A stretch of 64,000 nucleotides of DNA from contig NZ_JYDE01000013.1 in assembly GCF_003263515.1 (NCBI RefSeq), positions 50,094-114,093 of the forward strand, written 5' to 3'. Both the position numbers and the translations under genes were made by a program. This document shows, piece by piece, positions 46,799 through 56,997 of this stretch (the first letter of the stretch is position 1; each line of letters begins with the position of its first letter). The notes under the pieces are model-generated. The model was not told the DNA's origin and made no database searches. It worked only from the letters and a program-made list of their open reading frames with translations. Source of the DNA: Rahnella inusitata (lineage in GTDB: Bacteria; Pseudomonadota; Gammaproteobacteria; Enterobacterales; Enterobacteriaceae).

Positions 46799-48003
46799 GT
46801 AAACCTTTAGCGGCGGCATCGCCGCTGATGTCAAAAAGCATGACGGCGGTGATCGTGGCGCAGTTTTTATCTGCCTTCGGCGATAACGCGCTGCTGTTCG
46901 CTGCGCTGGCGCTTATCAAACAACAGCTCTACCCGGACTGGAGCCAGCCGGTTTTGCAGATGGCGTTTGTCGCGACCTACATCATTCTCGCGCCGTTTGT
47001 GGGGCAGTTCGCCGACAGCTTCTCTAAAGGTCGTGTGATGATGGTCGCGAACCTGCTGAAACTCGGCGGTGCGGCGGTGATTTGCGCCGGTCTGAATCCG
47101 TTCCTCGGCTATACGCTGGTGGGCATTGGCGCTGCCGCCTATTCGCCAGCCAAGTACGGCATTCTGGGTGAAATCGCCAGCGGCGAGCAGCTGGTTAAAG
47201 CCAACGGCCTGATGGAGGCATCGACGATTGCCGCCATCCTGCTCGGCTCTGTGGCGGGTGGCGCACTGGCTGACTGGAATATTCTTGCGGCGTTGGGCAT
47301 CTGCGTACTGGCGTATGGCGCTGCCGTGGCAGCCAACTGGTTTATTCCAAAACTGACCCCTGCGCGCGCCGGACAGTCCTGGCATCCGGCTAAAATGACG
47401 CGGACGTTTTTCTCGGCGTGTAAAACGCTGTGGAATGATGGTGAAACCCGCTTCTCGCTGGTGGGCACCAGTCTTTTCTGGGGCGCGGGCGTCACGCTGC
47501 GTTTCCTGCTGGTGCTTTGGGTACCGGTGGCTTTAGGGATCACCGATAACAAAACTCCGACGCTGTTGAACGCAATGGTGGCTATCGGGATTGTCTTCGG
47601 GGCCGGTGCCGCCGCGAAGTTAATCCGTCTCGAAACCGTCAAACGCTGCCTGCCTGCGGGCGTGGCGATTGGTATCGCCGTGGTAGTCTTCGCGCTGCAA
47701 ACCAGCATGTTGAGCTCGTATATCGTCCTGGTGGTGGTGGGTATTCTCGGTGGCTTCTTCGTCGTGCCGCTGAACGCGCTGTTACAGCATCGCGGCAAAG
47801 CCTCTGTCGGTGCCGGTAACGCGATTGCGGTGCAAAACCTTGGCGAGAACACTGCGATGCTGCTGATGCTCGGCCTGTATTCACTGGTGGTAATGGCAGG
47901 TGCGCCGGTGGTGGCGATTGGGATCGGCTTCGGCGTGGTCTTCGCGCTGGCCATTACCGCGCTGTGGATCTGGCAGATTATGCAAAAGCGCCGTCAGGTC
48001 TGA
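46795..48003 (+). CDS. lplT: Lysophospholipid transporter LplT
   Basis: This 402-residue MFS-like protein with about twelve membrane segments flips lysophosphatidylethanolamine across the inner membrane to Aas. It shows [20 protein letters not shown] near the N-terminus, [37 protein letters not shown], and [21 protein letters not shown], all typical of LplT. It is translationally coupled to aas and ends at a terminator. Confidence 0.95.
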   Translation: MSKPLAAASPLMSKSMTAVIVAQFLSAFGDNALLFAALALIKQQLYPDWSQPVLQMAFVATYIILAPFVGQFADSFSKGRVMMVANLLKLGGAAVICAGLNPFLGYTLVGIGAAAYSPAKYGILGEIASGEQLVKANGLMEASTIAAILLGSVAGGALADWNILAALGICVLAYGAAVAANWFIPKLTPARAGQSWHPAKMTRTFFSACKTLWNDGETRFSLVGTSLFWGAGVTLRFLLVLWVPVALGITDNKTPTLLNAMVAIGIVFGAGAAAKLIRLETVKRCLPAGVAIGIAVVVFALQTSMLSSYIVLVVVGILGGFFVVPLNALLQHRGKASVGAGNAIAVQNLGENTAMLLMLGLYSLVVMAGAPVVAIGIGFGVVFALAITALWIWQIMQKRRQV

Positions 48004-48048
48004 GACATTCCTGCGCTCTTTGAAAAATGAAGGGCATCTGAAAAAACG

Positions 48049-48072
48049 AAAGGGCGCTCAGCGCCCTTTTTT
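48049..48072. terminator. Intrinsic terminator between lplT and tas
   Basis: The stem AAAGGGCGC / GCGCCCTTT with the loop TCA is followed by T. A short A run on the other side lets it serve the convergent tas gene as well. Confidence 0.9.
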
Positions 48073-48090
48073 AATGTCTGTAATCTGTGG

Positions 48091-49131
48091 TTACGGTGCA
48101 GGAATGGTGAAGCGCTTGTGGATGTTTTCCAGCTCGCCCATGATTTCGGCATCCAGTGTCAGATCCTGACTGTCGATGTTGATCTTCAGTTGTTCCAGCG
48201 TGGTCGCGCCCAAAAGTGTGCTGGCAACGAACGGCTGCTGACGCACGAAGGCCAGCGCCATCTGCGAAGGATCCAGATTGTGTTTCTTCGCCAATGCCAC
48301 GTATTCCGCCACTGCGCCTTCAGCCTGTGGTGACGAATACCGGGTGAAGCGGCTAAACAGCGTATTACGCGCGTTAGCCGGTTTCGCGCCGTTCAGGTAT
48401 TTCCCGCTCAGCGTACCGAACGCCAGGCTGGAATAGGCCAGCAGTTCGACGCCCTCGTACTGGCTGATTTCCGCCAGACCGATTTCGAAACTGCGGTTCA
48501 GCAGGCTGTACGGGTTTTGAATGGAAACGATGCGCGGCAGATCGTGTTTCTCGGCCAGTTGCAGATAACGCATCACGCCCCATGGAGTTTCATTTGAAAC
48601 GCCAATGTAGCGGATTTTACCGGCCCGAACCTGTTCGTTCAGCGCTTCCAGCGTTTCCAGCAGCGTCACCGGAGATTGCTCTTCGGTGTACTGATAGCCC
48701 AGTTTGCCGAAGAAATTGGCCTGACGTTGTGGCCAGTGCAACTGATAGAGATCCAGATAATCAGTATTCAGACGTGTCAGGCTGGCATCCAGCGCCGCGC
48801 GGATATTTTTACGATCCAGCATCTGCGCCGGACGAATCGCATTATCGCTGCCACGGGAAGGGCCGGAGACTTTGCTCGCCAGTACGATCTTTTCGCGATT
48901 ACCACGGGCCTTCAACCAGCTGCCGATATAGCTTTCCGTCAGACCCTGAGTTTCCGGGCGTGGCGGAACAGGATACATCTCTGCGGTATCAATCAGATTG
49001 ATGCCCGCTGCAACGGCGTAATCGAGTTGCTGATGGGCGTCGGCTTCGCTGTTTTGCTCACCAAAAGTCATGGTGCCAAGACCCAGTAAGCTCACTTCTA
49101 AAGAACTGTGGGGTATACGGTGATATTGCAT
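48091..49131 (-). CDS. tas: Aldo/keto reductase Tas
   Basis: This 346-residue NADPH-dependent aldo/keto reductase matches E. coli Tas, which can suppress a tyrosine requirement in prephenate-dehydrogenase mutants. Visible family parts are SLLGLGTMTFGEQN, the catalytic Asp-Tyr in NLIDTAEMYPVPPRPETQG, the Lys in VLASKVSGP, YLDLYQLHWPQR, and the NADP site near STLLGATTLEQLK. It is 346 residues, as in E. coli. Confidence 0.95.
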   Translation of the reverse strand: MQYHRIPHSSLEVSLLGLGTMTFGEQNSEADAHQQLDYAVAAGINLIDTAEMYPVPPRPETQGLTESYIGSWLKARGNREKIVLASKVSGPSRGSDNAIRPAQMLDRKNIRAALDASLTRLNTDYLDLYQLHWPQRQANFFGKLGYQYTEEQSPVTLLETLEALNEQVRAGKIRYIGVSNETPWGVMRYLQLAEKHDLPRIVSIQNPYSLLNRSFEIGLAEISQYEGVELLAYSSLAFGTLSGKYLNGAKPANARNTLFSRFTRYSSPQAEGAVAEYVALAKKHNLDPSQMALAFVRQQPFVASTLLGATTLEQLKINIDSQDLTLDAEIMGELENIHKRFTIPAP

Positions 49132-49307
49132 TGCCGGTCTTCCTTTCTTCTGAGAATGTCAGGCTGATAGAAAAAGTGCCTTATCTGACTATATACAAGG
49201 GAATCATCAGGTGGAAGTGGCAGAGAGTGCCGGTAATCAGAGAGGGCGGGGGAGGCGTTGAAAGAGCCAGTCCAAAACCGGCTCTTATCGGTGGGCACGG
49301 ATCTGAC

Positions 49308-49529
49308 TTAGCGTTCCATCACCTGGCTGACATTGTCGTTGTTGATCTGACGCTCGTTGCCCTGTTCGTCGGTGTAGCTTAACAGGCCGGTGGATTTATC
49401 CAGCTTCGGTTTGCCGTCGGTCAGGATCATATTGCCGTCTTTGGTTGAAATCACATAATCACTGGCGCAGCCTGCAAGCCCGAATACCAGCAGCGCGGCG
49501 CTGGTCATCATCAACATTTTCTTCATCAT
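49308..49529 (-). CDS. ygdR: YgdI/YgdR-family small outer-membrane lipoprotein
   Basis: This 73-residue lipoprotein has a lipobox LAGC near residue 20. The mature domain [51 protein letters not shown] is the small SH3-like DUF903 fold of YgdI and YgdR. The start is the ATG at 49527-49529 or its neighbour three bases later, with AAGGAA upstream. Position between tas and mutH agrees with ygdR in E. coli. Its function is unknown. Confidence 0.9.
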   Translation of the reverse strand: MMKKMLMMTSAALLVFGLAGCASDYVISTKDGNMILTDGKPKLDKSTGLLSYTDEQGNERQINNDNVSQVMER

Positions 49530-49664
49530 TGTTATCATTCCTTGTGTGTGCACGACGTTTTAGAAAGTCCGAAATGACTCTGTCCGGACATAATCACATT
49601 CTATCGTAGCAAAGCCTTTAAAAAGTGGCACAAAAGGTGCCTGAAATTTTTTTAAATGATGACA

Positions 49665-50351
49665 TCAGAGCAGAAAATGTCGGGCCAGCAGCGCGCCGGT
49701 AAAGCGTTTTTTCAGATAGAAGCCGCGTGGCAGCGTCAGGATCGGCTGACCGAATTCACCGATCGCTTCGGTTAACGCTTTGCTGTTAGCCGCTTTCGGG
49801 CGCAGTTGCAGGAATTCCCCGTGGCGCGCAGTAATGCTTTCAACTTTGCCCAGTACGATCAAATCCATCAACTCTTCCCAGTCCTGACGCAACTGTTCAT
49901 CTTCTTCTTTGGAAGGCTGCCACAATAAAGGTGCGCCAATATGGCGCTCTGAAAGCGGGATCTGACGCTCGCCTTCAACCGGGATCCACAGCACCCGTGC
50001 CAGTTTATGGCGAACATGGCTGCTTTCCCAGGTCACGCCGCTATTGCCGGTTAACGGCGCAACGCAGACGAATGTGGTTTCCAGCGGCTTACCGTGCGAA
50101 TCAATGGGGATAGTTTTTAGCTCAATGCCAATATCGGCGAAATCCTGCTCAGGCTTACTGCCTGCAATCGCGCCAAGATAGACTTCCAATAACATTCCCA
50201 CCCAGCCTTTTTCTCGTTTGAGATTGGCCGGGATCGGCAATCCTGCACGTGCAGCCAGCTCGCCTAAGGTGTGACCTGCCAGTGACTGCGCGCGGTGCAG
50301 CAGCTCATCTTCGTGACGGGGCGGTTCAGTTGCGGGTAACGGAATAGACAT
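49665..50351 (-). CDS. mutH: DNA mismatch repair endonuclease MutH
   Basis: This 228-residue methyl-directed mismatch repair nuclease nicks the unmethylated strand at hemimethylated GATC after activation by MutL. The catalytic motif DxnExK is present as [15 protein letters not shown], and [18 protein letters not shown] ends the protein as in E. coli. The start is the ATG at 50349-50351 ([11 protein letters not shown]). A GTG four codons earlier is possible, but neither has a strong ribosome-binding site. E. coli MutH is 229 residues. Confidence 0.95.
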   Translation of the reverse strand: MSIPLPATEPPRHEDELLHRAQSLAGHTLGELAARAGLPIPANLKREKGWVGMLLEVYLGAIAGSKPEQDFADIGIELKTIPIDSHGKPLETTFVCVAPLTGNSGVTWESSHVRHKLARVLWIPVEGERQIPLSERHIGAPLLWQPSKEEDEQLRQDWEELMDLIVLGKVESITARHGEFLQLRPKAANSKALTEAIGEFGQPILTLPRGFYLKKRFTGALLARHFLL

Positions 50352-50550
50352 AAAAAACAACACTCATGAATTTAGGTTAATTTTTAACCTCACCCTGCGT
50401 AATGCAGTGCATAAAAAGTTATACCCGTGAGATGGATGAATAATAGCATGATTTAATTTGGTTTTTTTTAGGCTTCTGGCCGGTTTATCACAAGCCGTTT
50501 TTAGGTTGACCACCTGTTGAAGGCGACAATGAACAGGATCTTCCCCCTAC

Positions 50551-50975
50551 TTATCCACAGATTTCTTGGATAACCCTGGATAAATCCGATCACTGGTTCG
50601 ATTTACAGGCTTGACGGACAGGGTTTTATCCAATTTCTACCCCGTCGACGTCAACTTTTAGACGATCGCTGTGGATAAAAACGTCATTGGTGGATCTTTC
50701 ACCAGATCATGTCTGCGCGTGACGTGCCTCACTTTTTTAGGGGGTTGATAACGCGGTTTATCGGTCGTAACTTAATGCTTTATATGTCTTTTATAAATAT
50801 TAATTTTCGCGCCTGGGATAAGTTCACGAGAGTTTTACCCTGCTTACTCTTAAGTTCTGCACACATCTATCCACAGAAAAAGTGAATAAAATCGCGAGCC
50901 CTGACCTGAATCTGTTTATAACTTTGCCAATTAGTGAAAGTTATCCCATTTTTATTCGTGCGGATCAGCGCTATC
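50551..50975. promoter_or_regulatory. DARS2 DnaA-reactivating sequence
   Basis: The 696-bp gap between mutH and rppH has no gene but many DnaA boxes. TTATCCACA is perfect at 50551-50559 and, on the minus strand, at 50670-50678. CTATCCACA is at 50867-50875, TTATCCAAT at 50626-50634, and inverted TTATCCAAG and TTATCCAGG are at 50565-50573 and 50575-50583. Further weak boxes occur near 50815, 50940 and 50971. In E. coli DARS2 lies at this place; it converts ADP-DnaA to ATP-DnaA with help from IHF and Fis and so times replication initiation. The long AT-rich middle (50740-50810) could hold the IHF site. Confidence 0.85.
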
Positions 50976-51047
50976 CAGTGGTTTACCGCCTGTTGGTAGT
51001 GTGAAACAATCAGAACATCTATGATTTTAAGCTATTGAGGTAGTCCG

Positions 51048-51575
51048 GTGATCGATGATGATGGCTACCGCCCGAATGTTGGTATCGTAATCTGTGACAA
51101 GCAGGGCCAGGTGTTATGGGCCAGACGATACGGTCAGCACTCCTGGCAGTTTCCTCAGGGAGGCATTAATCCGGGAGAAACCGCTGAGCAGGCAATGTAC
51201 CGCGAGCTGTTTGAAGAAGTGGGTCTGGGCCGCAAAGATGTCCGTATTCTGGCGTCGACCCGCAACTGGTTACGTTATAAATTGCCAAAACGTTTGGTGC
51301 GTTGGGACACAAAGCCGGTTTGTATCGGCCAAAAGCAAAAATGGTTCTTGCTGCAACTGATGTGTAACGATGCTGATATCAATATGCAGCGCAGCAGTAC
51401 GCCTGAATTTGATGGCTGGCGTTGGGTGAGTTTCTGGTATCCGGTTCGTCAGGTGGTGTCATTTAAGCGCGATGTGTATCGTCGCGTGATGAAAGAGTTT
51501 TCGACCACTATTATGCCGATGCAGGAAATTTCCCTTCCCAAGACATCGCCCGCTTACCGTCGTAAAAGAGGCTAA
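51048..51575 (+). CDS. rppH: RNA pyrophosphohydrolase RppH
   Basis: This 175-residue Nudix enzyme removes pyrophosphate from 5'-triphosphorylated mRNA and so starts RNase E decay. The Nudix box is [23 protein letters not shown] (about residues 38-60). The conserved [15 protein letters not shown] and KQKWFLLQL segments are present, and the basic tail AYRRKRG ends it as in E. coli (176). Translation starts at a GTG (51048), with GAGGTAG upstream. ptsP follows after 11 bp, so they are co-transcribed. Confidence 0.96.
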   Translation: MIDDDGYRPNVGIVICDKQGQVLWARRYGQHSWQFPQGGINPGETAEQAMYRELFEEVGLGRKDVRILASTRNWLRYKLPKRLVRWDTKPVCIGQKQKWFLLQLMCNDADINMQRSSTPEFDGWRWVSFWYPVRQVVSFKRDVYRRVMKEFSTTIMPMQEISLPKTSPAYRRKRG

Positions 51576-51586
51576 GTCGCGAAGAG

Positions 51587-53833
51587 ATGCTCACGCGTTT
51601 GCGAGAAATTGTTGAAAAGGTAGCAATGGCGGCCAGCCTGAATGATGCGCTGGACGTACTGGTCAATGAAACCTGCCTGGCGATGGACACCGAAGTGTGT
51701 TCCGTTTATCTCGCTGACAATGACCGTCGTTGTTATTACCTGATGGCGACGCGAGGTTTGAAAAAACCTCGCGGGCGTACTATTACGCTCGCGTTTGATC
51801 AGGGGATCGTCGGTCTGGTAGGCCGGCTGGCAGAACCTATCAACCTCGCCGACGCGCAGAGTCATCCCAGCTTTAAATACATTCCCGCCGTAAAAGAAGA
51901 TCTTTTCCGATCCTTCTTAGGCGTGCCGATCATTCACCGTCGTCAGCTACTCGGCGTGCTGGTCATTCAGCAGCGCGAACATCGACAGTTCGACGAAAGT
52001 GAAGAATCTTTTTTAGTCACGTTAGCGACTCAGCTGGCGGCGATCCTTTCACAGGCCCAGCTGAACGTGCTGTATGGCCGATTTCGCCAGACCCGCGTCC
52101 GCGCGCTGGCGGCTTCGCCGGGTGTCGCCATCGGTATTGGCTGGCAGGACAGTTCGCAGCCATCACTTGAACACGTCTATATGGCGTCTACGCTCGATAC
52201 GGTGCGTGAACGCGAGCGGCTGACCCGTGCGCTTGAAGATGCCGGTGCAGAGTTCCGCCGTTTCAGTAAACGGTTTACCGCCAGTGCACAAAAAGAAAGT
52301 GCCGCAATTTTCGACCTCTATTCACACCTGCTTAACGACGCCCGTCTTAAGCGCGAACTGTTTGCGCAGATCGATCAGGGTGCCGTTGCTGAATGGGCGG
52401 TGAAAAAGGTTGTTGAAGAATTTGCTGCGCAGTTTGCCAGCCTGCAGGATACCTACCTGCGAGAGCGCGGCAGCGATTTGCGTGCACTTGGTCAGCGGCT
52501 GGTTTTCCATCTCGATGACACTATTCAGGGCAATACACAGTGGCCGGAGCGTTTTATTCTGGTCGCAGATGAACTGACCGCAACGCTTCTGGCCGAAGTT
52601 CCGCAGGACCGGCTGGCGGGCGTGGTGGTGCGCGACGGTGCGGCGAACTCCCACGCGGCCATTCTGGTGCGCGCGATGGGCGTGCCGACCATTATGGGCG
52701 CGGATATTCAGCCTGCGCTACTCAGCCAGCGGCAACTGATTGTTGATGGCTATCGCGGCGAGCTGCTGATCGACCCGGAACCGGTGCTGGTCGCAGAATA
52801 TAAGCGTCTCATCAGCGAAGAAATGGAGCTGAGCCAACGCGCAGAGGATGATGTTGATCAGCCTGCGGCGCTGAAAAGCGGCGAAAGAGTGAAGGTGATG
52901 CTCAATGCAGGTCTGAGCGCCGATCACGAAAAACTGTTCGGCAGTCGCGTGGACGGCGTCGGGCTGTATCGCACTGAAATTCCATTCATGCTGCAAAGCG
53001 GTTTCCCTTCCGAAGAGGAGCAGGTGGCGCAGTATCAGGGCATGTTGCAGCTGTTCCCGCAAAAACCGGTGACACTGCGAACGTTGGATATCGGCTCTGA
53101 CAAACAGCTGCCATACATGCCGATCAGCGAGGAAAACCCTTGTCTGGGTTGGCGTGGGATTCGTATTACGCTCGATCAGCCGGAAATTTTTTTGATTCAG
53201 GTGCGCGCCATGCTGCGTGCCAATGCGGCGACAGGGAATCTCGGTATCTTGCTGCCGATGGTCACCAGCCTCGAAGAGATTGATGAAGCACGCCGTCTGA
53301 TAGACCGCGCCGGACGTGAAGTGCAGGAGCAGCTCGGTTACGAACTGCCGCGCACGCGTATCGGGGTGATGATTGAAGTGCCGTCGATGATCTTTATGCT
53401 GCCGGCTCTCGCCGGAAGAGTGGAGTTTATCTCGGTTGGTACCAACGATTTAACTCAGTATCTGCTGGCGGTTGACCGCAACAACACCCGCGTTGCCGGG
53501 CTTTATGACAGCTTACATCCGGCGATGTTGCGGGTGCTCAAGCAGATAATTACCAGCGCTGAAGCGATCGGGCTGGACGTCAGCCTCTGTGGTGAAATGG
53601 CGGGCGACCCGATGGGCGCACTGCTGCTGACCGGCATGGGTTACCGTAACCTGAGCATGAACGGGCGCAGCGTGGCGCGCGTAAAATATTTGCTGCGCCG
53701 CATCGACCTGATGGATGCCGAAGAACTTGCCAGCCGGGTTTTGCAGGCACATTTCACTACGGATGTTCGTCATATGACGGCAGCATTTATGGAAAGGCGC
53801 GGTCTGGGCGGCCTGATTCGCGGCGGCAAATAG
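51587..53833 (+). CDS. ptsP: Phosphoenolpyruvate-protein phosphotransferase PtsP (enzyme I-Ntr)
   Basis: This 748-residue protein is the same length as E. coli PtsP. It has an N-terminal GAF domain (about residues 15-160) and an enzyme I module. The phosphorylated His356 is in DGAANSHAAILVRAMG. The PEP-binding barrel has VDGVGLYRTEIPFML, IEVPSMIF, SVGTNDLTQYLLAVDRNN and the catalytic Cys in VSLCGEMAGDP. It phosphorylates NPr, which passes phosphate to EIIA-Ntr in the nitrogen PTS that links nitrogen and potassium status to gene control. Confidence 0.96.
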   Translation: MLTRLREIVEKVAMAASLNDALDVLVNETCLAMDTEVCSVYLADNDRRCYYLMATRGLKKPRGRTITLAFDQGIVGLVGRLAEPINLADAQSHPSFKYIPAVKEDLFRSFLGVPIIHRRQLLGVLVIQQREHRQFDESEESFLVTLATQLAAILSQAQLNVLYGRFRQTRVRALAASPGVAIGIGWQDSSQPSLEHVYMASTLDTVRERERLTRALEDAGAEFRRFSKRFTASAQKESAAIFDLYSHLLNDARLKRELFAQIDQGAVAEWAVKKVVEEFAAQFASLQDTYLRERGSDLRALGQRLVFHLDDTIQGNTQWPERFILVADELTATLLAEVPQDRLAGVVVRDGAANSHAAILVRAMGVPTIMGADIQPALLSQRQLIVDGYRGELLIDPEPVLVAEYKRLISEEMELSQRAEDDVDQPAALKSGERVKVMLNAGLSADHEKLFGSRVDGVGLYRTEIPFMLQSGFPSEEEQVAQYQGMLQLFPQKPVTLRTLDIGSDKQLPYMPISEENPCLGWRGIRITLDQPEIFLIQVRAMLRANAATGNLGILLPMVTSLEEIDEARRLIDRAGREVQEQLGYELPRTRIGVMIEVPSMIFMLPALAGRVEFISVGTNDLTQYLLAVDRNNTRVAGLYDSLHPAMLRVLKQIITSAEAIGLDVSLCGEMAGDPMGALLLTGMGYRNLSMNGRSVARVKYLLRRIDLMDAEELASRVLQAHFTTDVRHMTAAFMERRGLGGLIRGGK

Positions 53834-54014
53834 GACTCAGGCGCGGTATTTACCACCGCGTCATTCCTGCCTGCCCCCAATGCGGCGCAGAATGAGACGA
53901 TTTTTTACAGAACTTTTCCCCGGCTTTAGCCCCGGAAATCCTCCCGGCTATGCTACTATTCGCACCCTGCTGACCCCTAACCGGGCTAAAATAATAAACA
54001 ATTTGTGGTGATAG

Positions 54015-54884
54015 ATGAGCAACAGCTATCTGGCGTTTCCCCAGTTTGATCCGGTGATTTTCTCTATCGGACCGGTATCCCTCCACTGGTACGGACTGAT
54101 GTATCTGGTTGGTTTTGTCTTCGCGATGTGGCTGGCTGTACGCCGTGCCAATAAGCCGGGCAGCGGCTGGACCAAAGACGAAGTCGAAAATCTGCTGTAT
54201 GCCGGTTTCCTTGGCGTGTTCCTCGGTGGCCGTATCGGTTACGTATTCTTCTATAATCTGCCTCTTTTCCTCGACAATCCGCTTTACCTTTTCAAAGTTT
54301 GGGACGGAGGTATGTCCTTCCACGGCGGCCTGATCGGTGTGATCGTCGTAATGCTGGTCTTCGCCCGCCGCACCAAGCGTAATTTCTTCCAGGTCGCGGA
54401 TTTTATCGCGCCGCTGATCCCGTTTGGTCTGGGTGCCGGACGTCTGGGTAACTTCATCAACGGCGAACTGTGGGGCCGTGTGACCACTGATGTGCCATGG
54501 GCAATGTTGTTCCCCGGCTCCCGTCAGGAAGATATCGCCATCGCTGCTGCTGACCCGAAATGGCAGCCGCTGCTGAACCAGTATGGTGTCCTTCCGCGCC
54601 ATCCTTCCCAGCTGTATGAACTGCTGCTCGAAGGCATCGTGCTGTTTATCATCCTGAACGTCTTTATTCGTAAATCACGCCCGATGGGCGCGGTATCAGG
54701 CTTGTTCCTGATCGGTTACGGTTTATTCCGCATCATTGTTGAGCATTTCCGTCAGCCGGATGCACAGCTCGGTTTGTTCGACGGCGTGATCAGCATGGGG
54801 CAGGTACTGTCCATTCCGATGGTAGTCATCGGCCTGATTATGATGGTCTGGGCATACCGCCGTCCGCAGAAACAATTGTCGTGA
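54015..54884 (+). CDS. lgt: Prolipoprotein diacylglyceryl transferase
   Basis: This 289-residue inner-membrane enzyme with seven membrane segments attaches diacylglycerol from phosphatidylglycerol to the lipobox cysteine of prolipoproteins. The Lgt signature is [16 protein letters not shown], and [11 protein letters not shown] (His103-type region) and [10 protein letters not shown] are typical. It matches E. coli Lgt (291). thyA follows after 6 bp. The 181-bp gap upstream carries a promoter-like AT-rich stretch before AATAATAAACAATTTGTGGTG. Confidence 0.97.
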   Translation: MSNSYLAFPQFDPVIFSIGPVSLHWYGLMYLVGFVFAMWLAVRRANKPGSGWTKDEVENLLYAGFLGVFLGGRIGYVFFYNLPLFLDNPLYLFKVWDGGMSFHGGLIGVIVVMLVFARRTKRNFFQVADFIAPLIPFGLGAGRLGNFINGELWGRVTTDVPWAMLFPGSRQEDIAIAAADPKWQPLLNQYGVLPRHPSQLYELLLEGIVLFIILNVFIRKSRPMGAVSGLFLIGYGLFRIIVEHFRQPDAQLGLFDGVISMGQVLSIPMVVIGLIMMVWAYRRPQKQLS

Positions 54885-54890
54885 GGTAAC

Positions 54891-55685
54891 ATGAAACAGT
54901 ATCTGGATTTAATGCAGAAAGTGCTCGATGAGGGCACCCCTAAAGCCGACCGTACGGGTACCGGCACGTTGTCGATTTTTGGTCATCAGATGCGTTTCAA
55001 TTTGCAGGAAGGTTTCCCGCTGGTCACCACCAAACGTTGTCATTTACGCTCCATCATTCATGAACTCCTGTGGTTCCTGAAAGGCGAAACCAATATCGCC
55101 TATCTGAGTGAAAACAATGTCAGCATCTGGGACGAGTGGGCCGATGAAAACGGCGATCTCGGCCCGGTGTACGGCAAGCAATGGCGTGCCTGGGGCGCTG
55201 CGGATGGAAAGCAAATCGACCAGTTGACCAATGTCGTGAACCAGCTTAAAAGTGATCCGAATTCGCGTCGTATTATTGTTTCTGCGTGGAACGTCGGTGA
55301 GCTGGATCAGATGGCACTGGCACCTTGCCATGCTTTCTTCCAGTTCTACGTGGCGGACGGTAAGTTGTCTTGCCAGCTTTATCAGCGTTCTTGCGATGTT
55401 TTCCTTGGCTTGCCGTTTAACATCGCCAGTTATGCGCTGCTGGTGCACATGATGGCGCAACAGTGCTCTCTTGAAGTCGGCGATTTTGTCTGGACCGGGG
55501 GCGACACCCATCTGTACAGCAACCATATGGAACAGACGCATCTGCAACTGAGCCGTGAACCGCGCGCGTTGCCTAAACTGATTATCAAACGCAAACCGGC
55601 CTCCCTGTTTGATTACAACTTCGAAGATTTCGAGATTGAGGGGTACGATCCGCACCCTGCAATAAAAGCGCCTGTCGCTATCTGA
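54891..55685 (+). CDS. thyA: Thymidylate synthase
   Basis: This 264-residue enzyme methylates dUMP to dTMP with methylenetetrahydrofolate. Catalytic Cys146 is in [14 protein letters not shown], and [19 protein letters not shown] and GDTHLYSNH form the nucleotide and folate sites. The length and sequence match E. coli ThyA. It is coupled to lgt by 6 bp (GAGGTAAC as ribosome-binding site). Confidence 0.98.
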   Translation: MKQYLDLMQKVLDEGTPKADRTGTGTLSIFGHQMRFNLQEGFPLVTTKRCHLRSIIHELLWFLKGETNIAYLSENNVSIWDEWADENGDLGPVYGKQWRAWGAADGKQIDQLTNVVNQLKSDPNSRRIIVSAWNVGELDQMALAPCHAFFQFYVADGKLSCQLYQRSCDVFLGLPFNIASYALLVHMMAQQCSLEVGDFVWTGGDTHLYSNHMEQTHLQLSREPRALPKLIIKRKPASLFDYNFEDFEIEGYDPHPAIKAPVAI

Positions 55686-55698
55686 TTCTTCGCTGTTT

Positions 55699-55722
55699 GC
55701 TGCCTGACGCCTGTCAGGCAGC
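55699..55722 (+). terminator. Hairpin after thyA
   Basis: A perfect stem GCTGCCTGAC / GTCAGGCAGC with a 4-base loop lies 13 bp after the thyA stop. A T-rich tract is only partial, so it may be a weak terminator or mRNA stabiliser. Confidence 0.6.
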
Positions 55723-55924
55723 CATTATCCTGACTTCCCTCTGCAACACTTTTTACCCTTTTCCCCGACGATTCCCATCGCTTTTGTATCCCACATTTTG
55801 ATTTTGCGAGACGTCGCGCAACATTTTTGTCGCGCGCATTCTTTTGCACTTTTTCTTCTCGGGATGTCCTGGAAAAAATCATTTTGCCACTGGTGGTGAA
55901 AATTCAAATGCCTACCCTGAGCGT

Positions 55925-56419
55925 ATGAAAACAACCGAACGTTCAGGAGAGCAGGGAATGTCACTGATAGAAATGATGGTGGTTGTCGCGCTGGTCGCGA
56001 TGTGCACCCTGTGGGGATTACACAGCTGGCGCGGCTATCAGCAGGCGCTGAAACTTGAACAGCAGGCGCAGCATCTGCGTTTGTATCTTTATGATTTGCA
56101 GGCTGAAGCGAACAATTACAACCGCTCCGCCATACTGTGGGCGATAAGCGGTACCGGCGGGTGCGTTGGTACAGGTGCGCGTCCGGCAGTTTGCAGTGCA
56201 GCGGGCGGAAGAGTGTTTGTGGTCAGTGAACCGGATATTGAGTTATTTGATTTTACCGACAAAGCGATGGGTTTTTACGGGCTACGAAATGCCGCGCTGG
56301 CCGGGCATCTGACACTGAAAAATGCGGCAGGGAGTCTGCGTGTGGTGCTCTCAGCCAGAGGGCGTTTGCGTCTGTGCAGTGAGAATAAGCCGATGCTGGG
56401 CATCGGAGTCTGTCAGTGA
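55925..56419 (+). CDS. ppdA: Type IV-like prepilin PpdA
   Basis: This 164-residue pseudopilin has the type III signal sequence GEQG-MSLIEMMVVVALVAMC, cut after Gly, with Glu5 of the mature form. The C-terminal MGFYGLRNAALAGHLTLKN and RGRLRLC blocks match E. coli PpdA. These minor pilins prime assembly of type IV pilus-like fibres and are linked to DNA uptake systems in relatives. The start is the ATG at 55925. It opens a four-gene cluster in which each gene overlaps the next. Confidence 0.88.
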   Translation: MKTTERSGEQGMSLIEMMVVVALVAMCTLWGLHSWRGYQQALKLEQQAQHLRLYLYDLQAEANNYNRSAILWAISGTGGCVGTGARPAVCSAAGGRVFVVSEPDIELFDFTDKAMGFYGLRNAALAGHLTLKNAAGSLRVVLSARGRLRLCSENKPMLGIGVCQ

Positions 56420-56997
56420 TTTTCCGTCGGACGCAGGGCTTCACACTGCCGGAAGTGATGATGGCGATGGGAGTCGGCAGCATGCTGATGCTCAGTGCGG
56501 CGCAAGTTTATCCGCTGATGCGCCAGCGAAGCCAAAGCCTCGGGCGACATTATCAGTTGGATCAATTGCTGCGCCAGACCAGCTTTACTATCGAAAAAGA
56601 CTTACGACGCGCTGGATTCTGCAATGGCGTGTGTGACGGTAAAACCGTCATTCTCGGCAATGCGTCAGGAGAAACTACAGGCTCCTGTGTTATCGCGATT
56701 TATGATCTGAACCGAAACGGGCACTGGGAAAAACCGGGTAGTGCAGAATCTGAATATTTTGGTTATCGCCTGCGTCAGGGCGGTATTGAAACCCAGCGTG
56801 GTGCAGATACATGCAACAGTTCTGGCTGGGAGAAGTTGCTCGACCCGGCAGAAGTTAACGTCACGAAGTTTGCCGTGACGGAGCATTCTGGCCTGACTGC
56901 CGGACGCCTTTTCTCACTGGAACTCGAGGCACGGTGGAGTAAAGATCCCCTGATCCACCGGAAAATTATTGTCCAGGTTGCGGGGCATTCCCTATGA
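56416..56997 (+). CDS. ppdB: Type IV-like prepilin PpdB
   Basis: This 193-residue pseudopilin starts at a GTG overlapping the ppdA stop by 4 bp. The prepilin motif is RRTQG-FTLPEVMMAMGVGSML. Similarity to E. coli PpdB continues through EKDLRRAGFCNGVCDG and the DLNRNGHWEKP segment. The latter looks like a calcium-binding loop, as also seen in E. coli (DANSNGIWD). Confidence 0.88.
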   Translation: MIFRRTQGFTLPEVMMAMGVGSMLMLSAAQVYPLMRQRSQSLGRHYQLDQLLRQTSFTIEKDLRRAGFCNGVCDGKTVILGNASGETTGSCVIAIYDLNRNGHWEKPGSAESEYFGYRLRQGGIETQRGADTCNSSGWEKLLDPAEVNVTKFAVTEHSGLTAGRLFSLELEARWSKDPLIHRKIIVQVAGHSL

